DNA from: DASWHF01 sp036393295 | GTDB taxonomy: Bacteria; Pseudomonadota; Gammaproteobacteria; Acidiferrobacterales; UBA6901 | Assembly: GCA_036393295.1 (NCBI GenBank) | Contig: DASWHF010000037.1 | Span: 1 to 62,889, forward strand | Length of the DNA stretch: 62,889 bases | Direction of reading: 5' to 3' | Shown: positions 25,006 to 33,865 of the stretch, piece by piece | Layout: each line of letters begins with the position of its first letter | How positions within the stretch are numbered: position 1 is the first letter of the stretch | Notes under the pieces: model-generated | The model's database searches: none | Seen by the model: only the letters and a program-made list of their open reading frames with translations | What the model was told of the DNA's origin: nothing | Position numbers and translations under genes: made by a program

Positions 25006-26190
25006 TCCCTGGTTTTTCGGTACCAAAACATACAATCGCCCCGCCTGCTTCATCGTTCCCGCCAAACGTTCGGCGCGCTCGCCGCGGCCGAAGAACACGT
25101 CGGCCCGCACCTGGCCCTTGATCGCGCCGCCGGTGTCGTGGGCGAACATCAGGCGCCGGAACGGCGCGCTGTCGCCGGGCAGGGTGGTGTCCAGCCAGAC
25201 CGGCAGGCCGAGGCGGATATGTGCGAGGTCGACGGCGACCGCGCGCTCGGCGGTGAGCGGCACGTTCAGCGAGCCGAGCGGTCCGGACGCATCCGCCTCG
25301 CGGGCGGCGAAGAAGATATAACTCGGATTGCTGTGCAACACCGCCTCGACCTCTTGCGGGTTGTCGCGCAACCAGGCACGGATGCTGAACAGCGAAACCT
25401 CCTCGCGCGCGAGCGCGCCGCGCTCGATCAGCACCCGGCCGATGGATACATAAGGATGGCCGTTCTGGTCGGCGTAGCCGACCGCGAGCTCGCGGCCGTC
25501 CGGCAGCCGCAGGCGGCCGGAACCCTGGACCTGCAGGATGAACAGCGCCACCGGATCGTCGACCCAGGCGAGCTCGTGGCCGGCGAGCGGCGCGCCGTCG
25601 GCGTCGATCTCGCCGCGGCTGTAGAACGGCACCACGCGGCCGCCCTCGAGGCGGCCGCGCACCGGGCGGCCGCGCAACTCGGGATACAGACTGCCGAGAT
25701 CGACGGCCAGCAGCGAGTCCGGGCGCCGGTAGAGGGGAAAACGAAAACGCGCGCCGGGCTCGAGGCTGGCGTCGAGCAGCGGCTCGTAGTAGCCGGTGAT
25801 CAGTCCCTCGGTACGGCCGTCGCCGCCGACCATCTCGCGCGCCTCGAAGTGGCGCTCGAAGAAGCGGCGCGCGTCGGCATCGTCGGGCGTGTAGCGCCAC
25901 AGCGCCTCGTCGCAGGCCACCGCCCACTCGGGCTGGCGGCCAAGCCGCGCGCAGCTCGCGAGCAGCGTCGGCCAGGCCTCGGCGTGACGGTCCTGCAACC
26001 AGCCGGGCAGCTTGTCCCAGGGGATCGCGGTGCCGATGCCGGGCTCCTTGGGGAACAGAACCGCGCAGGATGACAACACCGCCGCAGCCAGCAACGCGGC
26101 CGCGGCGCGCCGCGCGCGCCCGGACGTCCAGGCGTCGGCGGTCAGCCGGATCCGGGGGCGTCGCAGCAGGGCGGTCGTCATGCTCGACAT
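24985..26190 (-). CDS. mltA: membrane-bound lytic murein transglycosylase A
   Basis: A 401-residue lipoprotein: signal then VLSSCAV (cysteine near residue 42). The MltA domain shows GLITGYYEPLLDAS, FILQVQGSGRLRLPDG and the 3D-domain MFAHDTGGAIKG with the catalytic aspartate. It cleaves glycan strands to 1,6-anhydro products at the outer membrane. The last residues (QVASGK and stop) are encoded by heptamer array B, as in the opposing gene. Confidence 0.93.
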   Translation of the reverse strand: MSSMTTALLRRPRIRLTADAWTSGRARRAAAALLAAAVLSSCAVLFPKEPGIGTAIPWDKLPGWLQDRHAEAWPTLLASCARLGRQPEWAVACDEALWRYTPDDADARRFFERHFEAREMVGGDGRTEGLITGYYEPLLDASLEPGARFRFPLYRRPDSLLAVDLGSLYPELRGRPVRGRLEGGRVVPFYSRGEIDADGAPLAGHELAWVDDPVALFILQVQGSGRLRLPDGRELAVGYADQNGHPYVSIGRVLIERGALAREEVSLFSIRAWLRDNPQEVEAVLHSNPSYIFFAAREADASGPLGSLNVPLTAERAVAVDLAHIRLGLPVWLDTTLPGDSAPFRRLMFAHDTGGAIKGQVRADVFFGRGERAERLAGTMKQAGRLYVLVPKNQGQVASGK

Positions 26191-26303
26191 GCGTTTTATT
26201 TAGCATGCGCGTGTCCGCGACGCTACCGCGGGGGCGCGGTTTTTGCGCTCACCGGACGAATGGCGTAGAGTGCCGACCATTGGTCAACCCAGGGTCTTCA
26301 CCA

Positions 26304-26786
26304 ATGCAGATCGCCAAAAACAAGGTCGTGAGCATCAATTACACCCTCAAGGACGGGGCCGATAACGTCATCGATTCCTCCACGGGCGGCGAGCCGCTCG
26401 CCTATGTCCACGGCAGCGGCAACATCATCCCGGGCCTAGAGAACGCGCTCACCGGCAAGGCCGTGGGCGACACGGTCGCGGTGACGGTCGCGCCGGCCGA
26501 GGCCTACGGCGAGCGCGACGAAGCGCTGACCCAGGTGGTGCCGCGCGACCGCTTCGAACCGGGCGTCGACATCCAGGCCGGCATGCAGTTCCACACCCAC
26601 GCCGAAGGCGGCGTCCAGGTGGTGACCGTCACGGCGGTCGACGAACAGAACGTCACGGTCGACGCCAACCATCCGCTGGCCGGCGTCACGCTGAACTTCC
26701 AGGTCGAGATCATGGAGGTGCGCGACGCCACCGAGGAAGAGCTGAGCCACGGCCACGTGCACGGGCCGGGCGGGCACGAGCATTAA
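26304..26786 (+). CDS. slyD: SlyD-like FKBP-type peptidyl-prolyl isomerase
   Basis: A 160-residue protein with the split FKBP domain and IF insert of SlyD (DSSTGGEPLAYVHGSGNIIPGLE at the start, PAEAYGERDE after). The C-terminus is histidine-rich (HGHVHGPGGHEH), typical of the metal-binding tail. Such proteins fold proteins and bind nickel; in this genome, with two nickel enzymes encoded nearby, a nickel role is possible but inferred. It converges on topA. Confidence 0.9.
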   Translation: MQIAKNKVVSINYTLKDGADNVIDSSTGGEPLAYVHGSGNIIPGLENALTGKAVGDTVAVTVAPAEAYGERDEALTQVVPRDRFEPGVDIQAGMQFHTHAEGGVQVVTVTAVDEQNVTVDANHPLAGVTLNFQVEIMEVRDATEEELSHGHVHGPGGHEH

Positions 26787-26816
26787 TCAGGCCGTCGGAA
26801 AAAAACAAACGCCGGG

Positions 26817-29132
26817 CTAAGCGCGCTTGGCGGTCGCCTCGGCGTGCAGCTCCGGGATCTCGCCCTCGAAGGGCTCGGCGTGGCCGCATTCCTTCTGCGG
26901 GCAGACCTTCTCGGTGCCGCGGCGCTTGGTGGTCTTGATGGTGAGGATCGGCCAGCCGCACTTCGGGCACGGCTCGGGCAGCGGCAGGTTCCAGACCGCG
27001 TACTTGCAGTCCGGGTAACGGGCACAGGAGTAGAACACCTTGCCGTAGCGTGACTTGCGCTTGAGCATGCTGGCCTGCTTGCACTCCGGGCACTGCACGC
27101 CGGTGTCGGCCGGCTTCTCGAGCGGTTCCATGTGCTTGCAGTTGGGGTAATTGCTGCAGCCGATGAACTTGCCGTAGCGGCCACGCTTGATCACCAGGTC
27201 GGACTCGCACTTCGGGCACTTGCGGCCCTCCACGATCTGCGGCTCGTTGCTGGCACCGGCCTCGTCGTCGACGTTGCGCGTGTAATCGCACTCCGGATAG
27301 CCGGTGCAGCCGATGAAGTAGCCGTTGCGGCCGAGGCGCTTGGCGAGCGTCTTGCCGCACTTCGGGCAGGCCTCCTCCAGCATCTCGACGCCGGGGCGCT
27401 CGGCGCTCTCCTTGTCGGCCACCTGATCGCGGAACTCGACCCAGAAATCCTTGAGCAGCGGCCGCCACTCCTTCTCGCCGCGCGACACCGCGTCGAGGTC
27501 GTCCTCGAGGCGCGCGGTGAACTCGTAGTCGACGTACTTGTGGAAATGCTCGGACAGGAACTTATTGACCACCCGGCCGACGTCGGTCGGCTGGAAGCGG
27601 CGCTTGTCGAGCGTCACGTACTCGCGGCTCTGCAGCGTCTGGATGATGGTCGCGTAGGTCGAGGGGCGGCCGATGCCGTAGGCCTCGAGCACCTTGACCA
27701 GGCTCGCTTCCGTGTAGCGCGGCGGCGGCTCGGTGAAGTGCTGTTCCTTGCGGATGCCGCGCAGATCGACGTACTCGCCCTTGATCATCGCCGGCAGCAG
27801 CGCCTCCTGCTCGTCCTCGGGCGGCTTCTCGTCGCTGCTCTCCTGGTAGACCGCCATGAATCCGGGCTTGACCACGGTCGAGCCGGTGGCGCGCGAGACA
27901 TTGCCACTGCCGGCCTCGAGATCGACTGCGACGGTGTCGAGCAGCGCGTGCACCATCTGGCAGGCGACGGTGCGCTTCCAGATCAGCTCGTAGAGCTTGA
28001 ACTGGTCGGGCGTCAGGTGCTTCTTCATCTGCTCCGGAATGCGCTCGGCCGAGGTCGGGCGGATGGCCTCGTGCGCCTCCTGGGCGTTCTTCGATTTGGT
28101 CTTGTAGACCTGCGGCGCGTCCGGCAGGTTGTCCTCGCCGTAGCGCTTGGCGATCAGCGCGCGGATCTCGTTGATCGCCTCCATCGCCAGGTTCACCGAG
28201 TCGGTGCGCATGTAGCTGATGAGGCCGACGGTCTCGCCGCCGATATCGACGCCCTCGTAGAGCTGCTGGGCGGTGCGCATGGTGCGCTGGGCGGTGAAGC
28301 CGAGCTTGCGCGAGGCCTCCTGCTGCAGGGTCGAAGTGGTGAACGGCGGCGAGGGATTGCGCTTGCGCTGCTTCTTCTCGACCGACGTGACCAGGTAGCG
28401 GCCCTGGGCCTGCTTCAGGAGCTCGGCCTCGACCTCGGCGGCACGGTTCTCGTCGCCGATCGCGAACTGGTCGAGCTTCTCGCCCTGGAAATAGCTGAGC
28501 TTGGCGGCGAAGTTCTGGCCCTGGGTCGACAGATCGGACTCGATGGTCCAGTACTCGCGCGCCGTAAAGCGCTCGATCTCCTCCTCGCGCTCGACGATCA
28601 GGCGCAGCGCCGGGCTCTGCACCCGCCCCGCCGACAGGCCGCGGCGCACCTTCTTCCACAGCAGCGGCGACAGGTTGAAGCCCACGAGGTAATCGAGCGC
28701 GCGCCGCGCCTGCTGCGCATTAATAAGGTTGGTCGAAAGCTCGCGCGGCTCCAGGATCGCCTTCTGGATCGCCTGCTTGGTGATCTCGTAGAACTCGACG
28801 CGGTGCACGGCCTTGGAGTCGAGCGCGCCGCGCTCCTTGAGGATCTCGTACAGGTGCCAGGAGATCGCCTCGCCCTCGCGGTCCGGGTCGGTCGCGAGAT
28901 ACAGCGCGTCGGCGTGCTTCATGGCCTTGACGATGGCGTCGAGATGCTTCTTGTTCTTCTCGATGAGCACGTACTTCATGGCGAAGTCGTTGTCCGGGTC
29001 GACCGCGCCCTTCTTCGGCAGCAGGTCGCGCACGTGCCCATAGGAAGCCAGCGCCGCGAATTCCTTGCCCAGATATTTGGACATGGTCTTCGCCTTGGCC
29101 GGCGATTCAACGATGATCAGATTCTTCGACAT
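26817..29132 (-). CDS. topA: DNA topoisomerase I
   Basis: A 771-residue type IA topoisomerase. Toprim start LIIVESPAKAKT, TDPDREGEAISWH, and the active tyrosine in GLISYMRTDSVNLA. The C-terminus has four cysteine-pair zinc-ribbon units (CPKC...CTGYPEC, CPKC...CSNYPNC, CPEC...CARYPDC, CPKC...CPQKEC). Start 29132 matches the family; a 15-codon extension upstream has no support. It relaxes negative supercoils. Confidence 0.97.
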   Translation of the reverse strand: MSKNLIIVESPAKAKTMSKYLGKEFAALASYGHVRDLLPKKGAVDPDNDFAMKYVLIEKNKKHLDAIVKAMKHADALYLATDPDREGEAISWHLYEILKERGALDSKAVHRVEFYEITKQAIQKAILEPRELSTNLINAQQARRALDYLVGFNLSPLLWKKVRRGLSAGRVQSPALRLIVEREEEIERFTAREYWTIESDLSTQGQNFAAKLSYFQGEKLDQFAIGDENRAAEVEAELLKQAQGRYLVTSVEKKQRKRNPSPPFTTSTLQQEASRKLGFTAQRTMRTAQQLYEGVDIGGETVGLISYMRTDSVNLAMEAINEIRALIAKRYGEDNLPDAPQVYKTKSKNAQEAHEAIRPTSAERIPEQMKKHLTPDQFKLYELIWKRTVACQMVHALLDTVAVDLEAGSGNVSRATGSTVVKPGFMAVYQESSDEKPPEDEQEALLPAMIKGEYVDLRGIRKEQHFTEPPPRYTEASLVKVLEAYGIGRPSTYATIIQTLQSREYVTLDKRRFQPTDVGRVVNKFLSEHFHKYVDYEFTARLEDDLDAVSRGEKEWRPLLKDFWVEFRDQVADKESAERPGVEMLEEACPKCGKTLAKRLGRNGYFIGCTGYPECDYTRNVDDEAGASNEPQIVEGRKCPKCESDLVIKRGRYGKFIGCSNYPNCKHMEPLEKPADTGVQCPECKQASMLKRKSRYGKVFYSCARYPDCKYAVWNLPLPEPCPKCGWPILTIKTTKRRGTEKVCPQKECGHAEPFEGEIPELHAEATAKRA

Positions 29133-29412
29133 GTCTGCGTCAGATTTCCAACTCAGGTTCGCGCGGATGTCACCCACGACCGCGCGGCGTTTCGGGTCCC
29201 GGACTCAAGGATAGCGCGCATTGTGGACGAAACACGGTGTGGCTTGTCAAGTCGGCCGGTTGCAGGCGTGTCCGCGGCGCGTGCCGCAACGACCGCGTGC
29301 GCCGCAACCGGCGGGCGCATAAGTCAAACGAATTGAATGACTTATCCAAAGCGACGAATGGCGCGGAAGGCGCGCGGTGCGGCAAGTCCCGCCGGTCGAC
29401 CAAAACGACGAA

Positions 29413-29895
29413 TCAGTGCAGATGCTCCTGCACGCCGTCGAAGATCAGGTCCTCCATCCAGGCGTAGGCCTGCTCCTGGCCGGGCTGATTGAACAGCACC
29501 ATGAGGATCACCCACTTGAGCTGTTCGATGCCGATCTCGTCGGTCTCGAGCGCCATGACGCGATCGATCACCATCTCGCGCGTCACCGCGTCGAGCACGC
29601 CGCTGTGCTCGAGAAACTGCAGGAAGCCGCGCGCCTCGCGGTCGATCTTCTTGATCTCCTGGGGCGCGTAGTGGCGCAGCGACTGGTGGCGCGCGGCGGC
29701 GGCGCGCGGCGCGCCCTCGGCGCGCAGGCCGGAGAGCCCTTCCAGCCAGGACAGGGCCTTGGTGATCTCGGCGCGCGGAAAGCCCGCCTGGCGCAGCTCG
29801 ACCGTCAGGGTTTCCTGATCGGGATTGAACTCCGGGTCCTCGTCCATGTAGTTTTCGAACAGATACATGAGCACATCGAGCACATTTTCTTTCAT
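29413..29895 (-). CDS. smg: Smg family protein (DUF494)
   Basis: A 160-residue protein matching the DUF494/Smg family (VLDVLMYLFENYMDED start, VILMVLFNQPGQEQAYAWME end). The family's function is unknown, but it stands next to dprA in many gammaproteobacteria. ATG 29895 with AAGG eight bases upstream is preferred to the GTG one codon earlier. It follows dprA by 25 bases. The 280 bases to topA hold no gene I can see. Confidence 0.92.
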   Translation of the reverse strand: MKENVLDVLMYLFENYMDEDPEFNPDQETLTVELRQAGFPRAEITKALSWLEGLSGLRAEGAPRAAAARHQSLRHYAPQEIKKIDREARGFLQFLEHSGVLDAVTREMVIDRVMALETDEIGIEQLKWVILMVLFNQPGQEQAYAWMEDLIFDGVQEHLH

Positions 29896-29920
29896 CACCA
29901 GACCTTTAATGCGCCGTCGA

Positions 29921-31072
29921 TCAGGACACCGGCGGAACCACGCGCTGGTACTTGCCCCCGGGGCGGGCCGCCACCACGCCGCGCAGCTCCATTTGCAACA
30001 GCATGGAGGAAACGGCCTCTGCCGTCAATCCGCTGCGCGCGACGAGCGTATCGATGTCGACCGGATCGTAGCCGAGACAATCGTCGAGCTGCGTGAAGAC
30101 GGCGTCTGGATATGACCGCACGCCGGCGGCCTGGTTCGCCGGCGCAGGCGGCGCGTGATCCGGCGGCTGCCGTCCGGCGAGCGAGCGCGCGGCGCCGGCC
30201 AGCGGCCCGAGCTCCTCGAGAATGTCGGCGGCCGACTCGACCAGCTTCGCGCCCTGGCGGATCAGCGCGTGACAGCCGCGCGAGAGCGGCGAGTGTATCG
30301 AGCCGGGGATCGCGAACACCTCGCGACCCTGCTCGGCGGCCAGACGCGCGGTGATGAGCGAGCCGCTCTTGAGCGCCGCTTCCACCACCAGCACGCCCAG
30401 GCTGAGCCCGCTGATGATGCGGTTGCGGCGCGGGAAATGGTCGCGGCGCGGTGCGGCGCCCAGCGGGAACTCCGAAACCAGCGCGCCGCGCGCGGCGATC
30501 TCGTGGGCCAGGGCGTGGTGCTGCGGCGGGTAGACGCGGTCGATCCCGGTGCCGGCGACCGCGACCGTCGCGCCGCCGGCGTCGAGCGCGCCGCGATGGG
30601 CGTGCGCGTCGATGCCGAGCGCCATGCCGCTGACAATCACGAGACCGTGGCCGGCGAGCGCCTGCCCGAAGGCGCGGGCGTTGTCGGCGCCGTCGGCGGT
30701 CGGGTTGCGGCTGCCGACCACCGCCAGCTGCGGCTGCGCCAGCAACCGCGCATCGCCGCGCACGAACAGCAGCGGCGGCGGATCGGGGATCTCGCGCAGC
30801 AGCGGCGGATAGTGGGGATCGTCGAAGCTGACAATGCGGTTGGCCGGATCCTTGAGCCAGTCGAACTCGGCGGTCACGCGCTCGGCGGCCGCGCCCTCGC
30901 GTATCGCGTCGATCCAGCGCGGCTGGGCCGCGAGCACCTGCAGGAGTTCGGCGCGGTCTGCGGCGAACACCGCGCGCGGCGTTCCAAAGCGCTCGAGCAG
31001 GGCGCGCAGCCCGGCGCCGCCCGCGGTGATGCGATGCAACAACAGCCAGCAGACGAGATCGTGCTGATCCAT
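29921..31072 (-). CDS. dprA: DNA-processing protein DprA
   Basis: A 383-residue protein that loads RecA on incoming single-stranded DNA during transformation. The Rossmann-like DprA core is seen (VVGSRNPTADG, SGMALGIDAHAHRGAL, GTGIDRVYPPQH, SEFPLG, FPRRNRIISGLS), followed by a C-terminal DprA winged helix. Start: ATG 31072 has CAAGG nine bases upstream; an ATG three codons earlier would have no spacing for it. Upstream of smg. Confidence 0.93.
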   Translation of the reverse strand: MDQHDLVCWLLLHRITAGGAGLRALLERFGTPRAVFAADRAELLQVLAAQPRWIDAIREGAAAERVTAEFDWLKDPANRIVSFDDPHYPPLLREIPDPPPLLFVRGDARLLAQPQLAVVGSRNPTADGADNARAFGQALAGHGLVIVSGMALGIDAHAHRGALDAGGATVAVAGTGIDRVYPPQHHALAHEIAARGALVSEFPLGAAPRRDHFPRRNRIISGLSLGVLVVEAALKSGSLITARLAAEQGREVFAIPGSIHSPLSRGCHALIRQGAKLVESAADILEELGPLAGAARSLAGRQPPDHAPPAPANQAAGVRSYPDAVFTQLDDCLGYDPVDIDTLVARSGLTAEAVSSMLLQMELRGVVAARPGGKYQRVVPPVS

Positions 31073-31130
31073 GGAGGCCATCCTTGGGTTACAGTAAAAC
31101 GCGCGCCGTCCTGGCGCGCAAGACCGGAGG

Positions 31131-32228
31131 TCAGGGCGTCTCGACGATGTCGTTGATGCGGATCGGCTGCTCGGCGCTCATGATCAGCGCATAGCTCACC
31201 TTGTCGAAGACGCGGAAGATCATCAGCAGGCCGGAATCCTCCTCCGGCACCTTGAAATACCGGCGCGTCACCGGATCGAGGCGCTTGCCGGCGTTGTACT
31301 TGATGCGCAGCACATGACCCTCCTCCATGCCCTCGCGCTCGCCGAGGCTGATGGCGACGATCGTCAACGGGCCGAACTCCTCGACGCTGTTCAGGGCCTG
31401 GACGATGTAGCCGCGCACGTTCTTGTCCGGCGCGCGCGGCATGTAATAGGGCAGGGCCGCATGCTTGGGCGCCTTGAGCAGCCGGTCGGTGGGCAGGATC
31501 TCCTGCTTGACCTTGGTGACCACGAGCTTGGACGGATCGCCGTCGGCCAGCAGTTCGGCGTCGCCGAGATAGATCGCCTCGTAGGCAAGGAACTCGTTGG
31601 TGCGCGGGTTGCGCAGCTCCTTGCCGCGACGGAAGATCTGATAGTAGTCGTCCGGGTCACGGCCGAGGCCGCGGGCATAGAACTGGCTGCGGTCGCCGAG
31701 CGCGACCCGGTCGTCGCGACCGAGCACGACATAACCGGCGCGATCCAGATCGCGCTTGCTCACGGCCAGCGGCTGGCTCAGGAACGGCAGGATCGCCGCC
31801 GGGCTGATGGTGGGGATGGCCTCCTTGAGCGGCTCGATATGCACCTTGGGTTTGAGTCGCCTGACCCGGCCGGTGCTCTCGCCTTCCTCCTCGACCTCCT
31901 CGACCTCCTCGACGACCTCGGTCGGGGTATACTCCTCCTCGCGCAGCACCGTCAGCTCCGGTCGGCCGTCCACGTAGGTCAGCACGATCACGTCACCCGG
32001 GTAGATCAGGTGCGGGTTCTTGATCTGCTGATTGATTTTCCAGACACTGGCCCAGCGCCAGGGGTCCTCGAGGAAATGCGCCGAGATGTCCCACAGGGTA
32101 TCGCCCTTGACGACGACATAGCGTTCGGGATGATCGGGCTTGAGCTCGACGACATCGGCGACGGCCGGGCCCAGGATCGCCACAACGAGCGCCAGGGCCC
32201 CTGCCAAGTACCGGTTTCTACATGCCAT
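31131..32228 (-). CDS. secreted LysM-domain protein
   Basis: A 365-residue protein with signal peptide (1-24) and a LysM domain at about 38-86 (YVVVKGDTLWDISAHF...YPGDVI), which binds peptidoglycan. An acidic linker (EVVEEVEEVEEEGE) separates it from a C-terminal domain without a known name. It is the usual gene between dprA and def in this part of the gammaproteobacterial chromosome, and it diverges from def. Confidence 0.88.
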   Translation of the reverse strand: MACRNRYLAGALALVVAILGPAVADVVELKPDHPERYVVVKGDTLWDISAHFLEDPWRWASVWKINQQIKNPHLIYPGDVIVLTYVDGRPELTVLREEEYTPTEVVEEVEEVEEEGESTGRVRRLKPKVHIEPLKEAIPTISPAAILPFLSQPLAVSKRDLDRAGYVVLGRDDRVALGDRSQFYARGLGRDPDDYYQIFRRGKELRNPRTNEFLAYEAIYLGDAELLADGDPSKLVVTKVKQEILPTDRLLKAPKHAALPYYMPRAPDKNVRGYIVQALNSVEEFGPLTIVAISLGEREGMEEGHVLRIKYNAGKRLDPVTRRYFKVPEEDSGLLMIFRVFDKVSYALIMSAEQPIRINDIVETP

Positions 32229-32387
32229 GGGCGGTTTTTCCCTGTGGTTTTGACCCGAGTGTAGTCCATGGCGGCGCGCGCCGCCAAGAATTTCGGGATA
32301 AAATTGTGTTGTTTTTCAGTATCCTTGGAACTGATAATAAACCAGATTCGAAGGAATGGAAATGTGCTTGCGGTATGATTGAGGCCC

Positions 32388-32891
32388 ATGGCGATACTTA
32401 AGATTGTTCACTATCCGGACCCGCGGCTGCGGCGCACCGCCCAGCCGGTCGTGCGCTTCGATGCGGCCCTGAAAACCCTGGTCACCGACATGGCCGAAAC
32501 CATGTACCAGGCGCCGGGCATCGGCCTGGCCGCCATCCAGGTGGATGTCGGCCAGCGGGTCCTGGTCATCGACCTGTCCGAGACCCGCGACGCCTTGCAG
32601 GTCTTCGTCAACCCGGTGATCGTCGAGCGCGACGGCACCCAGGTCATGGAGGAGGGCTGCCTGTCGGTGCCCGGTATCTTCGAGGAGGTCGAGCGCGCCC
32701 ACCACATTCGCGTGCGCGCCCAGGACACCGACGGCCGGCCCTTCGAGATGGAGGCCACGGATCTGCTGGCCACCTGTATCCAGCACGAGATCGACCACCT
32801 GGACGGCAAGGTGTTCGTCGATTACCTGTCGCGCCTGAAACAGGGCCGGATTCGCAAGAAACTCGAGAAACAAGAGCGGCTCGCCATGTAA
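32388..32891 (+). CDS. def: peptide deformylase
   Basis: A 167-residue metalloenzyme that removes formyl from new N-termini. The three motifs are intact: GIGLAAIQ, EGCLSVP and QHEIDHLDG (metal ligands C and two H). ATG 32388 starts MAILKIVHYPDPRLR. It is the first gene of a unit running through fmt, rsmB, DUF4390, ntrY and ntrX. Confidence 0.97.
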   Translation: MAILKIVHYPDPRLRRTAQPVVRFDAALKTLVTDMAETMYQAPGIGLAAIQVDVGQRVLVIDLSETRDALQVFVNPVIVERDGTQVMEEGCLSVPGIFEEVERAHHIRVRAQDTDGRPFEMEATDLLATCIQHEIDHLDGKVFVDYLSRLKQGRIRKKLEKQERLAM

Positions 32892-32935
32892 CCGCGGCCG
32901 CGATGCCGCGGCGCGGCCATCCACCGGAGCCCACC

Positions 32936-33865
32936 TTGAAACTGGTATTCGCTGGCACCCCGGAGTTCGCGCTGCCGAGCCTTGAGGCCCTGCACGCCAC
33001 CGGCCATAAGATCGCCGCCGTCTACACCCAGCCCGACCGGCCGGCGGGCCGCGGCCGCAAACTGCACTGGAGCCCAATTAAATCCTATGCCCTCGCCCAT
33101 GACCTGCCGCTGCGCCAGCCCGCGAGTCTCAAGCCGGCCGCGGAGACCGAGGCGCTGCGCGCGCTCGCCCCGGAGCTGATGGTCGTGGTTGCCTATGGCC
33201 TGCTGCTGCCGCAGTCGATCCTGGACGCGCCCGGGCGCGGCTGCGTGAACGTGCACGCCTCGCTGCTGCCGCGCTGGCGCGGCGCGGCACCGATCCAACG
33301 CGCCGTCGAGGCGGGCGACCGCGAGACCGGTGTCACCATAATGCAAATGGCTGCCGGGCTCGATACCGGCGACATCCTGTGCGCGGCCGCGACACCGATC
33401 GGCGCGCGCGAGACCGCCGCCGGCCTGCACGATCGCCTGGCCGTGCTCGGGGCCCGCACGCTCATCGACTGCCTGGCGAAACTCGCCGCCGGCACGCTGC
33501 GCCCGCAGCCGCAGGATGCCGGCCTGGCGACCTACGCCGCCAAGCTCGGCAAGGACGAGGCCTGGATCGACTGGACACTGCCGGCCGCGCAGCTCGATCG
33601 CCGGGTGCGCGCCTTCAATCCCTGGCCGGTGGCGGCGACGCGCTGGCGCGGCGGGACGCTGCGCATCTGGGAGGCCGAGCCGCGCGCGGGCGGCGGCGCC
33701 GAACCCGGCGCGGTGGTGGCCGCCGGGGCCGACGGCATCGCGGTCGGCACCGGCGACGGAATGCTGGTGCTCACGCGCCTGCAGCTCGCCGGTGGACGAC
33801 CGCTCGCGGCCGGCGAGTTTGTCAACGGCCACGCGCTCGGCGCCGGCGAGCGGCTCGGGGCATGA
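32936..33865 (+). CDS. fmt: methionyl-tRNA formyltransferase
   Basis: A 309-residue enzyme that formylates initiator Met-tRNA. It begins LKLVFAGTPEFALPSL, carries HASLLPRWRGAAPIQRA (the SLLPRWRG motif) and a C-terminal OB-fold domain. A TTG start at 32936 has GGAG six bases ahead and fits the family; ATG 32903 would add 11 unlikely residues. Its end overlaps rsmB (ATGA). Confidence 0.96.
   Translation: MKLVFAGTPEFALPSLEALHATGHKIAAVYTQPDRPAGRGRKLHWSPIKSYALAHDLPLRQPASLKPAAETEALRALAPELMVVVAYGLLLPQSILDAPGRGCVNVHASLLPRWRGAAPIQRAVEAGDRETGVTIMQMAAGLDTGDILCAAATPIGARETAAGLHDRLAVLGARTLIDCLAKLAAGTLRPQPQDAGLATYAAKLGKDEAWIDWTLPAAQLDRRVRAFNPWPVAATRWRGGTLRIWEAEPRAGGGAEPGAVVAAGADGIAVGTGDGMLVLTRLQLAGGRPLAAGEFVNGHALGAGERLGA

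Noticed and set aside
27132..29336. A 734-codon open frame opposite topA on the plus strand
   Set aside because: It is an antisense shadow: high GC makes long open frames opposite real genes. TopA motifs and zinc-ribbon cysteines prove the minus strand.
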